From Ryuthela nishihirai (Eukaryota; Arthropoda; Arachnida; Araneae; Heptathelidae): DNA of 64,000 bases. The translations under genes and the position numbers were made by a program. Location of the stretch: contig JAWZYU010000013.1 of NCBI GenBank assembly GCA_038380435.1, positions 64,498,446 to 64,562,445 of the forward strand. The letters are read 5' to 3'. Below the pieces are notes generated by a model. It was not told the origin of the DNA, searched no databases, and worked only from the letters and a program-made list of their open reading frames with translations. Shown here in pieces: positions 45,267 through 56,260 of this stretch (position 1 is the stretch's first letter; the number at the start of each line of letters is the position of its first letter).

Positions 45267-48200
45267 GCTGTGTTTTCTGTTTGTTTGTGGGTTGACAGCC
45301 CCAAGTGAATAGATTCACAGGATATGTTTATCAGCTGGTGGATAATCCTGAGCAGAAGTCATCGCAGACACCTGAACTCTTTGCTTCTATTGGCATCGTC
45401 AAATTCTACATTGGAGGAAGTCTTCCAGTGTAGATGGCTTCAGCCTTTAGTAGTGGGGGAATGGGTCTTTGCCCCATGTCTGCGATTAGGGGGCTGTTTG
45501 ATATTGTCGGCATTCCCTCTCTCAATAAACATAATTTCTTTAAACATCCCACTAACCATTTTCTCTCCATGGGTAGTTGGAATGTGAGGACTCTGCACAG
45601 AGCTTTTCCTCTTGATGTCCTCACACAAGAATTCCACCATTATAATTTAGATATTCTTGGCTTGCAAGAGACCAGATGGACAGATAAATGTCAGATTCTT
45701 AAAAATAATCTTAAATTTCTCTTTTCAGGGAGGGACGACAATAAACATCACCAAGGCATGGGTCTGCTTCTCAGCAGACACACTAGTGATGCTCTTCTAG
45801 GATATGAGTGCATTAATGAAAGGTTTCTTACAGCAAAATTTCAGACAAGCGTTAAAGACTTGAATGTTATCTGCTGTTATGCCCCCACTGAGAATGCCGA
45901 TGAGGATGAGAAGGATAGGTTTTATGAACAACTTCAGGATATTCTGAATTCTGGCAAGAAAGGAGATATTACCCTTGTTCTTGGTGACTTCAATGCCAAA
46001 GTTGGTACTGACTCTGACCTTTGGGGAGGAGTAATAGGCCCTTTTGGCATTGGTAGCTGCAATGGCAATGGGCAACGTCTCCTACAGGTAAGTAAACTCA
46101 ATGGATTCAGAATAACTAACACTTATTGCAAACACCGCGACATACATAAGTACACATGGGTTTCACCTGATGGGCTGCATAAGAATATGATTGATTACAT
46201 ATTAATTAACAGCAAATGGGCTAGTTCTGTTAGGAATACCAGGGCATATAGGGGAGCTGAAATTGGATCTGACCATTACCTTGTTAAAAGTGTGTTGCAA
46301 CTTAAACTTAAAAAGTGTTGTGCTAGGGTTAAAAAATTTACTTTTAATACTGAAGCTCTGAAAGATCCAGTTATAGCCAAAGTGTACCATGATAGGTTAC
46401 TTAGTCATTATGACAGTCATGGTTTGCTTACTACTGAAGTTGAGGAAGAATGGGATCATTTTAAACAGGCTTTTATGGACACTAACAGTACTCTTTTAGG
46501 AAAAAAGAAGCAGAGGAGACAGAATTATCTGAGTGATAAGGCACTTGAGCTTATTTCGGAAAGAAAGAACTGCAGGAATGTCCTTAATCAATACCCCACT
46601 AGTCCTAATAGAAAGCATTACAGAGAACTTAATAAACATGTAAAAGATCAGTTAGCTGCTGATAAGAATCTTTGGCTTGATAGTTTGGCTGACAAAGCCG
46701 AGGAAGCAGTTAGACAGCACAACAGCAGAGAGCTGTACCAGACAGTTAATGTTTTGTGTGGTAGAAAACGGACTGGCATACAAGGATTGAAGGATAAACA
46801 AGGTAAGGTTATAGAAGGGGAGGATTCTGTCATGGCTAGGTGGGCTGAGCATTTCAGTGATGTTCTAAACAATGTAGTTAGTTCTACTCCCATTGTTTGC
46901 AATGATGATAGATGTATTGGTGGCTTTAATGTTGGCCCTATAACACAATCTGAAGTTATTGTGGCTGTTTCTAAACTTAAACTACATAAATCCCCAGGGG
47001 TAGATGAAATTACTACCGAAATGCTTAGAGCTGGGAATGTTTCGGTTACCACTTGGATGACTGAATTTCTGAATATCTTTTATGATAAAGGCATGGTTCC
47101 TAAGGATTTTACCAGAGCCATTATTATCCCTATTTTCAAAAAAGGTGATTGCAGTTCTTGTGATAACTATAGGGGTATCAGCCTACTCTCTGTTCCAGGT
47201 AAAGTTCTTTCCATGATTGTGCTTAATAGAATTAAGAATCTGGTTGACAGTCAATTGCGTGATGAACAATGTGGATTCAGAAGTGGTAGGGGATGTGTGG
47301 ATCAGATATTTTCACTTAGGCAGATTCTTGAGAAATGTTTAGAGTTTCAGAAACCTTTGGTTGCTAGCTTTGTTGATTTCAAAAAAGCTTTCAACTCTGT
47401 TGATCATAATAATTTGTGGTTGATTGTGAGATCATATGGTATACCAGACAAGTTAGTTAGCATAATGAAAGCTCTCTATAATAACACTGAGTCGTGTGTG
47501 AGAGTTGGTAAGGCTTGTAGCAATTAGTTTAGCATTACTTCTGGTGTTCGACAAGGGTGCATTTTGTCTCCTTTTCTCTTTAGCTTGGTTATTGATTATG
47601 TTATGCGAAATTCACTTCAAGGGAAAGATTTTGGCCTTAAATGGGCTGGAGATACGAAAATTTCTGATTTAGATTATGCTGATGATTTAGCCCTTTTGGC
47701 AAATGATGTTGATGAGATGAACTCTTTCATTCGAGCTGTTGATGAGACTGGTAGTAGAGTAGGTTTGATTATAAACAGAGAGAAAACTAAAGTGATGAAA
47801 ATTGGTCAGGCAGGCTGTGATTCAGTTAATCTGAATGGTTGCAGACTTGAGCAGGTGTCACAGTTTAATTATCTTGGGAGCTATGTAACTGATAATGGTG
47901 ATGTGCGGAATGAGATTAACAGGCGAATAGGGATTGCTGCCGGGACTTTTAAGAATCTATGGAGAGAGTGGAGAAATAGGGGTATACACCTAAAGACTAA
48001 AATTAGACTGTATAATAGTTTGGTTCTTTCTAGGGTTAGTTATGGTAGTGAAACTTGGACCCTGTGTAAACAAGATAACAGGAAACTAGATGCTTTTGAT
48101 TCCAGATGCTTACGCAGTATCTTGGGCATTAGGTGGTTTAACTTTGTAACTAATGATGAGGTTAGCCAAAGGAGTTTGCAACCTCCTTTAAGCAGCATAT

Positions 48201-48475
48201 TGTGCAGAGAGAGACTCTGCTGGTTTGGCCATGTTGCCCATATGGATTATTATAGATTGGCGAATAGGGTTATGAACAGTGTGCCTAAAGGCCTCAGAAA
48301 GAAGGGGAGACCTAGGATGTGGTGGGCAGACAATGTAAAACAGGACCTTGTTAGAATTGGTGTGCAGTGGCCAGATGCAGTAGATGTAGCTCAGGATAGA
48401 CTTGCTTGGAGAACTAAATTGCACGGTCTGGTTGGACCTCCGTAGCCCATGGCTGCTTGAGGATGATGATGATGC
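45267..48475 (+). mobile_element. RTE-clade LINE, young copy
   Basis: 3.2 kb, truncated by about 370 bp of leader relative to the 29.5-kb copy, ending in GGCTGCTTGAGGATGATGAT plus ATG repeats. GCATC on both sides (GCTGCATC before, GATGCATC after) may be a very short target duplication. It contains no insertion. Confidence 0.88.
45434..48445 (+). pseudogene. RTE polyprotein with one nonsense codon
   Basis: A single frame of 1,003 codons, broken only by TAG at 47525-47527 where the other full copy has Trp. Endonuclease, about residues 47-310: GSWNVRTLH, GLQETRW, DFNAKVG, IDYILIN, GSDHYLV. RT, about 545-790: PIFKKGD, NYRGISLLS, QCGFRSGRGCVDQIF, FVDFKKAFNSVD, GVRQGCILSP, YADDLALLA (near 47675). 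C-terminal domain to 1,003: SYGSETWTLCKQD, LCWFGHVAHMD, GRPRMWWADNVKQ. Start: an in-frame stop precedes ATG 45434, whereas the 29.5-kb copy starts about 85 residues earlier, so the true N-terminus is lost here. Confidence 0.92.
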
Positions 48476-48545
48476 ATCATTATGACTATGGCTGGCTTAC
48501 AACTTGTGTCCAGATATTTTGTTTAACATCTCATTAGGTTACATG

Positions 48546-49115
48546 TCAATTTTTTTATTTTCTTTGTTTTTTATTAAAAAACCTGATCTTTTTATCATTT
48601 CCTAAAAATGAAGTCTTGGATATGGAAGCAAAAAAGACTTCATTTGCCTGAAAATCAGTCTTGCTATGGTTGCAAGGGTTAGTTCATCAAGAGTGTTTTA
48701 CCCCCCCCCCCCCCCCCCTGCATTGGCAAAACTTTGTTTCAAAACAGGTAATAATTTTTATTGAATGGTTTTTTGCTGTGCCTCTGAGGATATTGAATTT
48801 TTTATCCTTATCGCACTAACTTTTTTGTCATTTTGCCCAAGATCCCCAAACTATACCATATAGTGAAAAAGATACTTGGTGGTGCCAGAAAATAAAAATA
48901 AACCAAGTAAGTGTTCCTCCACTTCCATAAACAGTATAGAAAAATTCCTTAAATTATGAACTGTGCAAGTTTGCCTTGTGCGATTCTTGCCCATGTTTTA
49001 TAGTATAGCAATAAAAAAAATATGAACAAATAACAGAAGTCTAGTTGCATGTGAACTTTTTTATAATATTATTCGGAAAGAAATTTCTTTTCCATTATAA
49101 ATAATTTAACTGTTT
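48546..49115. other. no gene; poly-C run
   Basis: AT-rich with one run of about 17 C at 48702-48718. No gene. Confidence 0.55.
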
Positions 49116-49117
49116 TT

Positions 49118-49312
49118 TCCATGGCTGATTGGTTAGCACACTATACTACTGATCTGAGGGACCTTGGTTCAAGCTTCAGGTAAGGCATGGATGTTGTGTT
49201 GTTTTTCTGCTGAGGTCCTGCCATCCTCACATACTTTCTACTTTGCATATAAACTGACAGGCTACTGTCAGATCTTTGCGGCAAGCAGCTGCTTAAGTAG
49301 GTATTTATATAT
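49118..49312 (+). mobile_element. SINE1, full-length but worn
   Basis: Head CCATGGCTGATTGGTTAGCA, altered B-box GGTTCAAGCTTCAGG, body and TATTTATATAT tail. Confidence 0.85.
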
Positions 49313-49544
49313 ATTTATTCATCAGATTCTCCAAAATTAAGCCTCGAAAGAAAAGTACCTTGCCAAATACTTTTCTTCACTGTTTCAGTAGGGTCCTCCT
49401 TTACAGAGTTCTTCTTTTGAAAGTGCTGGAAATGTCTTTTGACTTTAAATTCGAGCAACATATATCAAAATGTTTTTACGGAAATCACAGAATATTTCAC
49501 TTCCAAACAGTGAATGTTAATAGACAGGTTGTTCAGGTGTCATA

Positions 49545-51352
49545 TTTTGTTGTAGTCTTTAGTATAAGCTTGACCAACAATGATAGCAAACAGGCCTGCC
49601 CAATTCGAGTTTTCTCGAGGCACTCTTATGCAAAAAAATCTGCCAGGTGGCGCACAAACACTTGACAAACAAACCATGTTGTCTGCATAGGTTTTCATTG
49701 ATTGCTTTCTGCATTCAGATTTAAAACTGCGATCTTTTCCAAACTAAAAATTTTTAATGCGCAATTTTTCAAATTTTTTCTATTCTTAAAGATGGTGATG
49801 TTGTTTTCTGATGTGTCGGTCCAGAACAGTTGCATATGATATAAAAACAAAGCGACAGGAGTTGAAGATCAGAGGTCACAGGAGCTACGTATCACATGTT
49901 CAAAGGGTGTGGACTCCCCCCCCCCCCACCTTCCCACGTTAGACAACTGACTGCAAATAGGAATACCTTCAGAACCCCATACCTTGAAGCTACGGAGAGT
50001 GGGGTGAGGGAGAAAGCTGGGTCATGGGTCGTATGGTATATATCCTTGCGCCTTTGATTGCCTTCATTCTCTTGATAGAGAAATTCAATACCTTTTACAA
50101 ACAATTTTTAAAACAACTTTGAACTATATTAAAAAAAAATCAGAAAGACAGCTGAAAATGCATTGTAATTTTCAGATAAAAAACCAGAAGGATGAAAGCA
50201 AAATAGCGCGAGAAAAACGTGATGCTGGGTGCTTGGCATTCAAGGGCACAAAATTTCTCCACTCAGACGATGAGCTCTTGGCACTGAACAGGTTAATCGG
50301 GAGAAAGGAAGTCACGTTTTTTTTTTTGCATCTTTCTGGCATCAAATTTCTTTTGTTGCTAATGCATAGAGTATTATATTCACAGTAATAATTCAAATCA
50401 CTAACTCAGAGTAATGTATAATATATAGTAAATTGTGCATGATTGACTAACAGGGGATCACTCTAATTCTAACCTCGGAAAGTGTAAATCGTTATATTTC
50501 ATCAATAACTATGCAACACCAAATCATTTTTTAATTTATCTCTATAAAGAAACATTATTCTCTTAAAACAAAAAAAAAATACGTTTTTCCACCACCTTGG
50601 GTCTAAGTGGTCAACTCATAATTGCCAATAGTACAACGTGACCTTCACATTCCACCATCAAAATTTCAAAGTTCTATCATAAATACATCATTTGCAATAT
50701 TCACTTAAAATTTTGGAATTTTCAACTTTTTTGACAGTTGGAGGTGTATTTATAGCTTCTGGGAGACTAGGAAAGTGAAAATCATAATATTTCATCAATA
50801 CTGTCCAATGCAAAAAAAAAAAAGTTTCATCTCTATAAAGAAATTTTGCTGAGAACAAAACAATTCCACCCACCCTGGGTGTAAGAGGTGAATTAATTGT
50901 TTCCTATGGAAACTTCAGGACATTCACTTTCCACCTCCATAATTTCAAATATCTAATCATACATCGTTTGTAGAATATTAAAAACTAGTATTTTAGTTTA
51001 TTACGGTATACAGAAGCGAAATCAGCAAACTTATTATGATTTTTTAAATCCAGATCTATACGATTTTTTTCTCAAAAACACTTTCCATTTAAAAATGTTA
51101 ACAGCATATAAATTACAAACATAAATGTAGCATATTTTTTTCCCAAGGGTTCTTTATATTCACAAAATTTGAAGTTTTTCTCCGCTACTTTAACACGAAA
51201 ATGACTGAAGAGAATGGTTTGTTTGTCAAGTGTTTGCATGCCATCTAGTGAATTTTATATCATAGGATTATGAGGAGGTTCGCGTAAAGGTACCTTTTTC
51301 AAGCAATTGCGCAGGCCTGTAGTCTATCATTGTTGGCCAAAGTATAAATAAT
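49545..51352. repeat. 1.8-kb interval with ~125-bp inverted ends
   Basis: 49545-49675 (ACCAACAATGATAGCAAACA, CACTTGACAAACAAACCAT) matches the reverse complement of 51222-51352 at roughly three bases in four. The interior carries a tandem pair of repeat Q (50470-50768 and 50769-50975) and a run of C at 49917-49927. It could be an old non-autonomous DNA transposon; no transposase is seen. Confidence 0.5.
50470..50975 (+). repeat. repeat Q, tandem pair
   Basis: Two units of about 290 and 205 bp, each with AATATTTCATCAAT..., ATCTCTATAAAGAAA, AACAAA, CACC..CTGGGT.TAAG.GGT, a short purine stretch and TTTCAAA. A third copy is at 19270-19540. Confidence 0.7.
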
Positions 51353-51539
51353 ATACTTGTTTTTCTTGCACTGCTGTAGTTTGTTTGATGTTTTGGATAG
51401 TACAATTTAGAAATTTTTACCCTGCCTTCCAAAGATTCTGTTAATCAGCAAAGCATCAAAGGGTTTGTGCATATAGGTTGCATGTTTTGAATCTTTTAAC
51501 ATTTAATTTGTTCTTCTAGGAATAAGGATATTTGGCTTA

Positions 51540-52420
51540 CTATGTTCTATATAAAGACATAGTCAAAAAGATGACTTAATGATTTATGTGTCAAATGAAA
51601 GCTTGTGATGCAGGGAGTATCATATGCTAAAAAGACTTTACCCCCAATGCTTTCCCCCCCCCTGAAAAAGGGGAAATATGAAAACTATTGTTCCACTATA
51701 TCTTCAAAATGTGAGTGACAAATGTAGCAAGCTATGCATCAAATGAAAGCTTGTGATGCAGGAAGTGTCAGACTATAAAAAAATTGACCCCCCCCAGCTT
51801 TCTTTCCCCCTTAAAAAGGGAAATATGAAATCAATTTTTCTGCTATATCTCCAAAAGGCAAGTGCTGAATGTAACAAGTTATACATCAAATGAAAGTTTC
51901 TGATGCATAAAATGTCATGGGCTATAAAGAATTGACCCCCCCCCCCCATGCTTTCTTTCTCCCCTAAAGAGGGGGAAGTATGAAAATGATTGTTCATTAT
52001 ATCTCCTGAACACGAGTGTGGAATGTAACAAGCTATGTTTTAAATGAAAGCTTATGATAGGGGGGGGGGGTGTATCTTAAGCTATTAAAAATTGATTCCC
52101 CATGCTTTCTTCCCTACTAAAAATGGGAACTATGAAAGTTTTACTATTCTTCTGAATGGGAGGGCATTTAATTATGAGTTAAGTGTCAAATGAAAGCTCA
52201 TATAATGACTGTCATAAACTATTTCAAATTTTTGCTTCTATTATTCTCATCCTCCCTGATGAAAGGTGGTGGGGAATTTTGTGGGTTTAATGAGTCATAT
52301 CTCAAAGCATGCAACATCTCCAGTGTTATGGGCTACCTCAAACATAACTCCAAAATGGAGGAAAAATGTAGCCAACATTTATGAGTTATCTCAAATGAAA
52401 GTTTTTGAAAGTAGGTGTTT
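51540..52420 (+). repeat. minisatellite, about six units of ~150 bp
   Basis: Each unit has TATCTCCAAAA-like, TGTAACAAGCTATG, TCAAATGAAAGCTTGTGATG, a GTCA...CTATAAA stretch, then poly-C followed by ATGCTTTCTTTCCC and GGGAAATATGAAA. TCAAATGAAAG occurs near 51591, 51739, 51888, 52045, 52188 and 52392. The C runs vary from 4 to 14, and near 52062 a G run appears instead. No coding. Confidence 0.8.
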
Positions 52421-52525
52421 TTAGTGACAAAGAAAAAGTATAAATAAAAAATTAAAAAATACCTATCTGCCTACATGGGCCCTAAAAAGTAGAAAATAAA
52501 TATAGCTTATCAGTGATGCAATCAA

Positions 52526-52632
52526 TCACTGAGTTCGTATTCACTTCAAAGGAAGATAGTGTGCCGATTTACCTACACAACAATATTGCTGGTGCCCTAA
52601 CTTCCTTTGAAGTGAATATGAACTCAGTGACT
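52526..52632. mobile_element. fold-back/MITE-like element, short copy
   Basis: Arms CACTGAGTTCGTATTCACTT CAAAGGAAG (52528-52556) and the complementary CTTCCTTTGAAGTGAATATG AACTCAGTG (52601-52629) differ at one base in 29; the loop is about 45 bp. Same arms as 26490-26931. No convincing target duplication. Confidence 0.7.
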
Positions 52633-52646
52633 ATTGCTCCATTGAT

Positions 52647-53366
52647 ATCATCATCATCATCATCCTCAAGCAGCCATGGGCTACGGAGGTCCAACCAGAC
52701 CGCACAGTTTAATTCTCCAAGCATATCTATCCTGAGCTACATCTGCTGCATCCGGCCACTGTACGCCAATTCTAACAAGGTCCTGTATGACATTGTCTGC
52801 CCACCGATCCTAGGTCTCCCCTTCTTTCTGAGGCCTTTAGGCACACTGTTCATAACCCTATTCGCCAATCTATAATAATCCATACGGGCAACATGGCCAA
52901 ACCAGCGGAGTCTCTCTCTGCACAATATGCTGCTTAAAAGAGGTTGCAGACTCCTTTGCCTAACCTCATCATTAGTTACAAAGTTAAACCACCTAATACC
53001 CAAGATACTGCGTAAGTATCTAGAATCAAAAGCATCTTGTTTCCTGTTATCTTGTTTGCGTCCAAGTTTCACTACCATAACTAACCCTAGAAAGAACCAA
53101 ACTATTATACAGTCTAATTTTAGTCTTTAGGTGTATACGCCTCTTTCTCCACAATCTATAGATTCTTAAAAGTCCCAGCAGCAATACCTATTCGTCTGTT
53201 AATCTCATGCCGCACATCACCAGTATCTGTTACATAGCTCCCAAGGTAATTTAACTGTGACACCTGCTCAAGACTGCAACCATTCAGATTAACTGAATCA
53301 CAACCTGCGTGACCAATTTTCATCACTTTAGTTTTCTCTCTGTTTATAACCAAACCTACTCTACTT
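52647..53366 (-). pseudogene. RTE 3' fragment, young
   Basis: ATC repeats at 52647-52662 (3' end), then the C-terminal domain in reverse: 52737-53078 with SRYLRSILGIRWFNF and CRERLRWFGHVARMD, and 53156-53353 with REKTKVMKIGHAG and NYLGSYVTDTGDVRHEINR. Truncated at 53366. A few small deletions only, so close to the 29.5- and 45.3-kb copies. Confidence 0.88.
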
Positions 53367-53394
53367 TAGGTTTATTCTGTAAATGACTGTGTTT

Positions 53395-54412
53395 TTGAAC
53401 AATTTTGGTTAAATTTTCTTGGGAGTTGTCTGAGAGATACTGGTATTATGTGATGTGAGATAAACAGGATGATAAGCATTGCTGCTTAATATCCTGTTTA
53501 TTTCTCCTAAGATGCTTTTAACTAAAGAGGGTTCACATGTTTTTTCCCTCCCAAATTAGGCTTAAGTAGACTTCAATAAATATTTTTGTGGAACAGTTGT
53601 TGACTTCATTTTAATTTAAACTTAGGCTTCTTTTATTATTCAGGATGAAATGCTCTTCCATTTGGTATTTAACATGACCTATTAGTCACTGCAGGATAAA
53701 ATTATAAAGTTGTTTTCATGCTGAAAAAAAAATATATTGGTCACATTGCTTATAATTTGAGAAACCTGACACTTTAATGCCCATAACAGCCCAAAATGGC
53801 TGGAATTTTGAAATGGACTTGTCCCATTGTGCTATTTCTTTCTCTATAATACTCTCTACCCTTTTCTGAAATTTCCTGGGTGTTAAAAGGTTAAGAATCT
53901 GTGAATATTGTGGGAAAATAGGCATACACATCTGTAATCTAAAATTAGCTGCATGGTTTGATCTTTTCTAAGTTTGCTGTGATAATGAAACTGATCTTTT
54001 GTAAAAAAAATAACAGAAAAAAATTGATGCTTTCAATTCTAGATTTTTGGGCAGTATGTTGGTGTTAGATGTTTTGATTATGCAAGCAATGATCAGGTTA
54101 ACAGAAGGAGTCAACTACTGCCTTTGAGCAGCTTCATGTGTTGGGAGAGATAGCATTGATATGACCATGCTGGTGCATGCAGAACTACAGATTAGCAAAT
54201 AAATTTATGGACAGTATGACTAAAGATCTCAGAAAAAGTGGGAGGCCTAGAGTATGTTGGGTGGACAATGCCAACCAGGACCTTGGTAGAATTGTTGTGC
54301 TGTGGCTATATGTAAAGCAATAGCTCAGGATAGACTTCTGTGGAGAACTAATTGCACTGCCTGTGTGGACCTCTGTAACCCAGAGGAGTTTGATGATTAT
54401 GTTAATTTGTAT
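53395..54412 (+). pseudogene. RTE 3' region, old, interrupted
   Basis: Two blocks of the same RTE region in plus orientation: 53395-53488 (AATTTTCTTGGGAGTTGTCT, GAGATAAACAGGATGATAAG) and 53885-54412 (AACCAGGACCTTGGTAGAAT, ATAGCTCAGGATAGACTTCT, ending TTTGATGATTATG). About 400 bp of unrelated AT-rich DNA separate them. Strongly mutated, thus much older than the adjoining reverse copy. Confidence 0.75.
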
Positions 54413-54674
54413 GTATTAAAAACCACCTGAACATTAAGTTGGATAAATCCTGCTATGTAGAGAACAGTGAAATTATGAACATACTCTAATGCATTATTCC
54501 AACTGTGCAAGTATGTTTATACTCATCAATTGGTTAAATAAACTTTTATTCTTGTATTTTAGATCATGTGACAGGTGTGTACATCTCTGATCTTAGGATA
54601 ATATAATAGTATATAATTGCTTGTGTGTATTCTTTTATAGTCGGGTAATATTTAATAGAATATTTTTTTTATAG

Positions 54675-54948
54675 TTCAAAACTCAATATTTGAAATAAAT
54701 GGAGGTGAAAGAACACTGTTCAGATACAAATGAAGAGCCTCTACCTGCTGCATCACCAGAAAAGATTGTGTTCTACCAGTTGGAGTTGGAAGAACACTGT
54801 TATTCAAATCCAAATGGAGAAACTTTATCTCCTTTGCCATCTAAGAAAATTGGATTGTACCAGTGTCATGTATGTTCAAAAATATATAACATAAGACAAA
54901 GTCTTCATAAACACATGAAAAATAAACATAGCTCATATGAATCTCCAG
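54675..54948 (+). CDS. exon of a C2H2 zinc-finger protein, host gene candidate
   Basis: Best candidate for a cellular gene. A T-rich tract and ATAG end at 54674 (3' splice site). ATG 54699 opens 83 complete codons, followed by one base of the next. CTCCAG|GTAAGT at 54948/54949 is a good 5' splice site, leaving phase 1. The product is acidic at first and contains a duplication (EHCSDTNEEPL... and EHCYSNPNGETL...), each copy ending in a Lys-Ile-x-x-YQ phrase. The second leads into a C2H2 finger, YQCHVCSKIYNIRQSLHKHM with the last His four residues on (C-x2-C-x12-H-x4-H). It would be a nucleic-acid-binding, probably nuclear protein. Further exons are not found in the window. Confidence 0.6.
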
Positions 54949-55485
54949 GTAAGTAGTGTAAATTACTTCCATTTATTTATGCAGTGTTCACCAAAATAGA
55001 CATGACTTATATTAGCACTAAACAGACTGCATTCTTTCTCACACTGATTATTCTGTTACATTCTGCAGTAGCTTAGTTTCAGGGGAAATTGTGATACTGC
55101 TATCCCCAAATAAAAAGATTTGAGCCGAATTGAGTTAATATTTATTTTTGAGAATAAATCTCAATACAAAGAAAAGTTCACAGTAATAACAAACAGCTAA
55201 GAATATAATGTTATAAATGTTTGGTGACAATGATAAAGCAAGTACTATTACTGAGAAAAAGGGAGATTAAACTACTGCAGTGTCAGAATCACACTGATTA
55301 GGCAAGTACCATTACTAAACTGAAAAGGAGTGAAACTAAACTACTACAATCTCAGAATTATCAGAATTCCTACTGCAAAGTCTCATATCTTTCCAGTTGT
55401 CATTCACCTTATGCTACTGTATTACAGTTGTCCACCAGCATGTTCATTTTTGAAAAGTGATATATAAAAGTCAATAATTATGTGG
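54949..55485. other. no feature recognised; intron if the exon is real
   Basis: Begins with GTAAGT. No other exon or repeat recognised. Confidence 0.45.
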
Positions 55486-55489
55486 AAAA

Positions 55490-55575
55490 AATTATTGCTG
55501 ACAATGCAGGATTTGAACCTACAACTCTCTAGATAATGGCAGAGTGCTCTAACCACTAAACAAACCATCAGACAA
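55490..55575 (-). repeat. tRNA-like sequence, probably a SINE head
   Basis: Read in reverse: TAGTGGTTAGAGCACTCTGC and GTAGGTTCAAATCCTGCATT resemble A and B boxes. The acceptor stem does not close well and the surroundings are repetitive, so not called as a tRNA gene. Confidence 0.45.
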
Positions 55576-55594
55576 TATTTTGTTTTCACAATGT

Positions 55595-55982
55595 AAGGGT
55601 TAGGAGTGTCTCAGTTGGTAGCTGCCAGGCTCATAATCTGCAGTTCCCAGTTTTGAGTCCCAGCTGGGTCAACATTGAGATTTTTCTCCGCAAAACTCTC
55701 CACCCTACCCATGGTCAATAGGGGACACTGATGAACTCTGAAAGGCTACCATCCATCAGATGGGACATTAAGCCATGGCCCCGTGTGCGGGAGGGCCATA
55801 TCCTGTGCACGTTAAAGAATATGCTGGATGGCCTTGACAGGAGGCTACCATCTGTTTCCAAACAGCTGTTCCAGTTGGTCCCCTCCTCCAATCTTCTTTG
55901 ATCCTTTAGGGTCCTTGTAACATGGCTATTTAGCCATTGTGTGCAAAAAAGTGCCACTCACAGGCAAAACAACCCAATACAC
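55595..55982 (+). mobile_element. SINE2, full-length, Met-tRNA-like head
   Basis: The head has TGTCTCAGTTGGTAGCTGCC and GCTCATAATCTGCAGTTC, the CAT anticodon position kept. The full body ends in AAAACAACCCAATAC. CACAATGTA before and CACAATATA after form a 9-bp target duplication with one mismatch. Confidence 0.88.
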
Positions 55983-56125
55983 AATATAACCTTTATATGT
56001 TTTACTGAATGCGGCAGATCTTGCACCATCTATAAATAGGAAAAGCAACTGATTTTTTCAGTTGTTGCTAATGAATCAGGTGTTAATGAGGTGGTCACTC
56101 AAGTGTTAATAATGAAAAAAATCAA

Positions 56126-56260
56126 CCATAGTAAATACACAAATTACCTGTAGATATAGAATTCAATAAATAATTATGCAGAAAAAATTATTGCTTGGCT
56201 TTTTCTATGTAATTTTTTATTGAATTCTATATCTACAGGTAATCTGTGTATTTACTATGG
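56126..56260. repeat. near-perfect hairpin, ~60-bp arms
   Basis: CCATAGTAAATACACAAATT and following bases (to about 56186) are complementary to 56200-56260 with only a few mismatches; the loop is about 12 bases. Could be a small MITE; no target duplication seen. Confidence 0.85.

Noticed and set aside
45170..48520. Long target-site duplication around the young RTE
   Set aside because: The similar flanks are units of a pre-existing tandem repeat: the left match lies about 60-100 bp from the RTE border, so it is not a duplication made by insertion.
49360..49665. 101-codon plus-strand frame
   Set aside because: It overlaps the SINE1 flank and the inverted end of the 1.8-kb block; no recognisable protein features.
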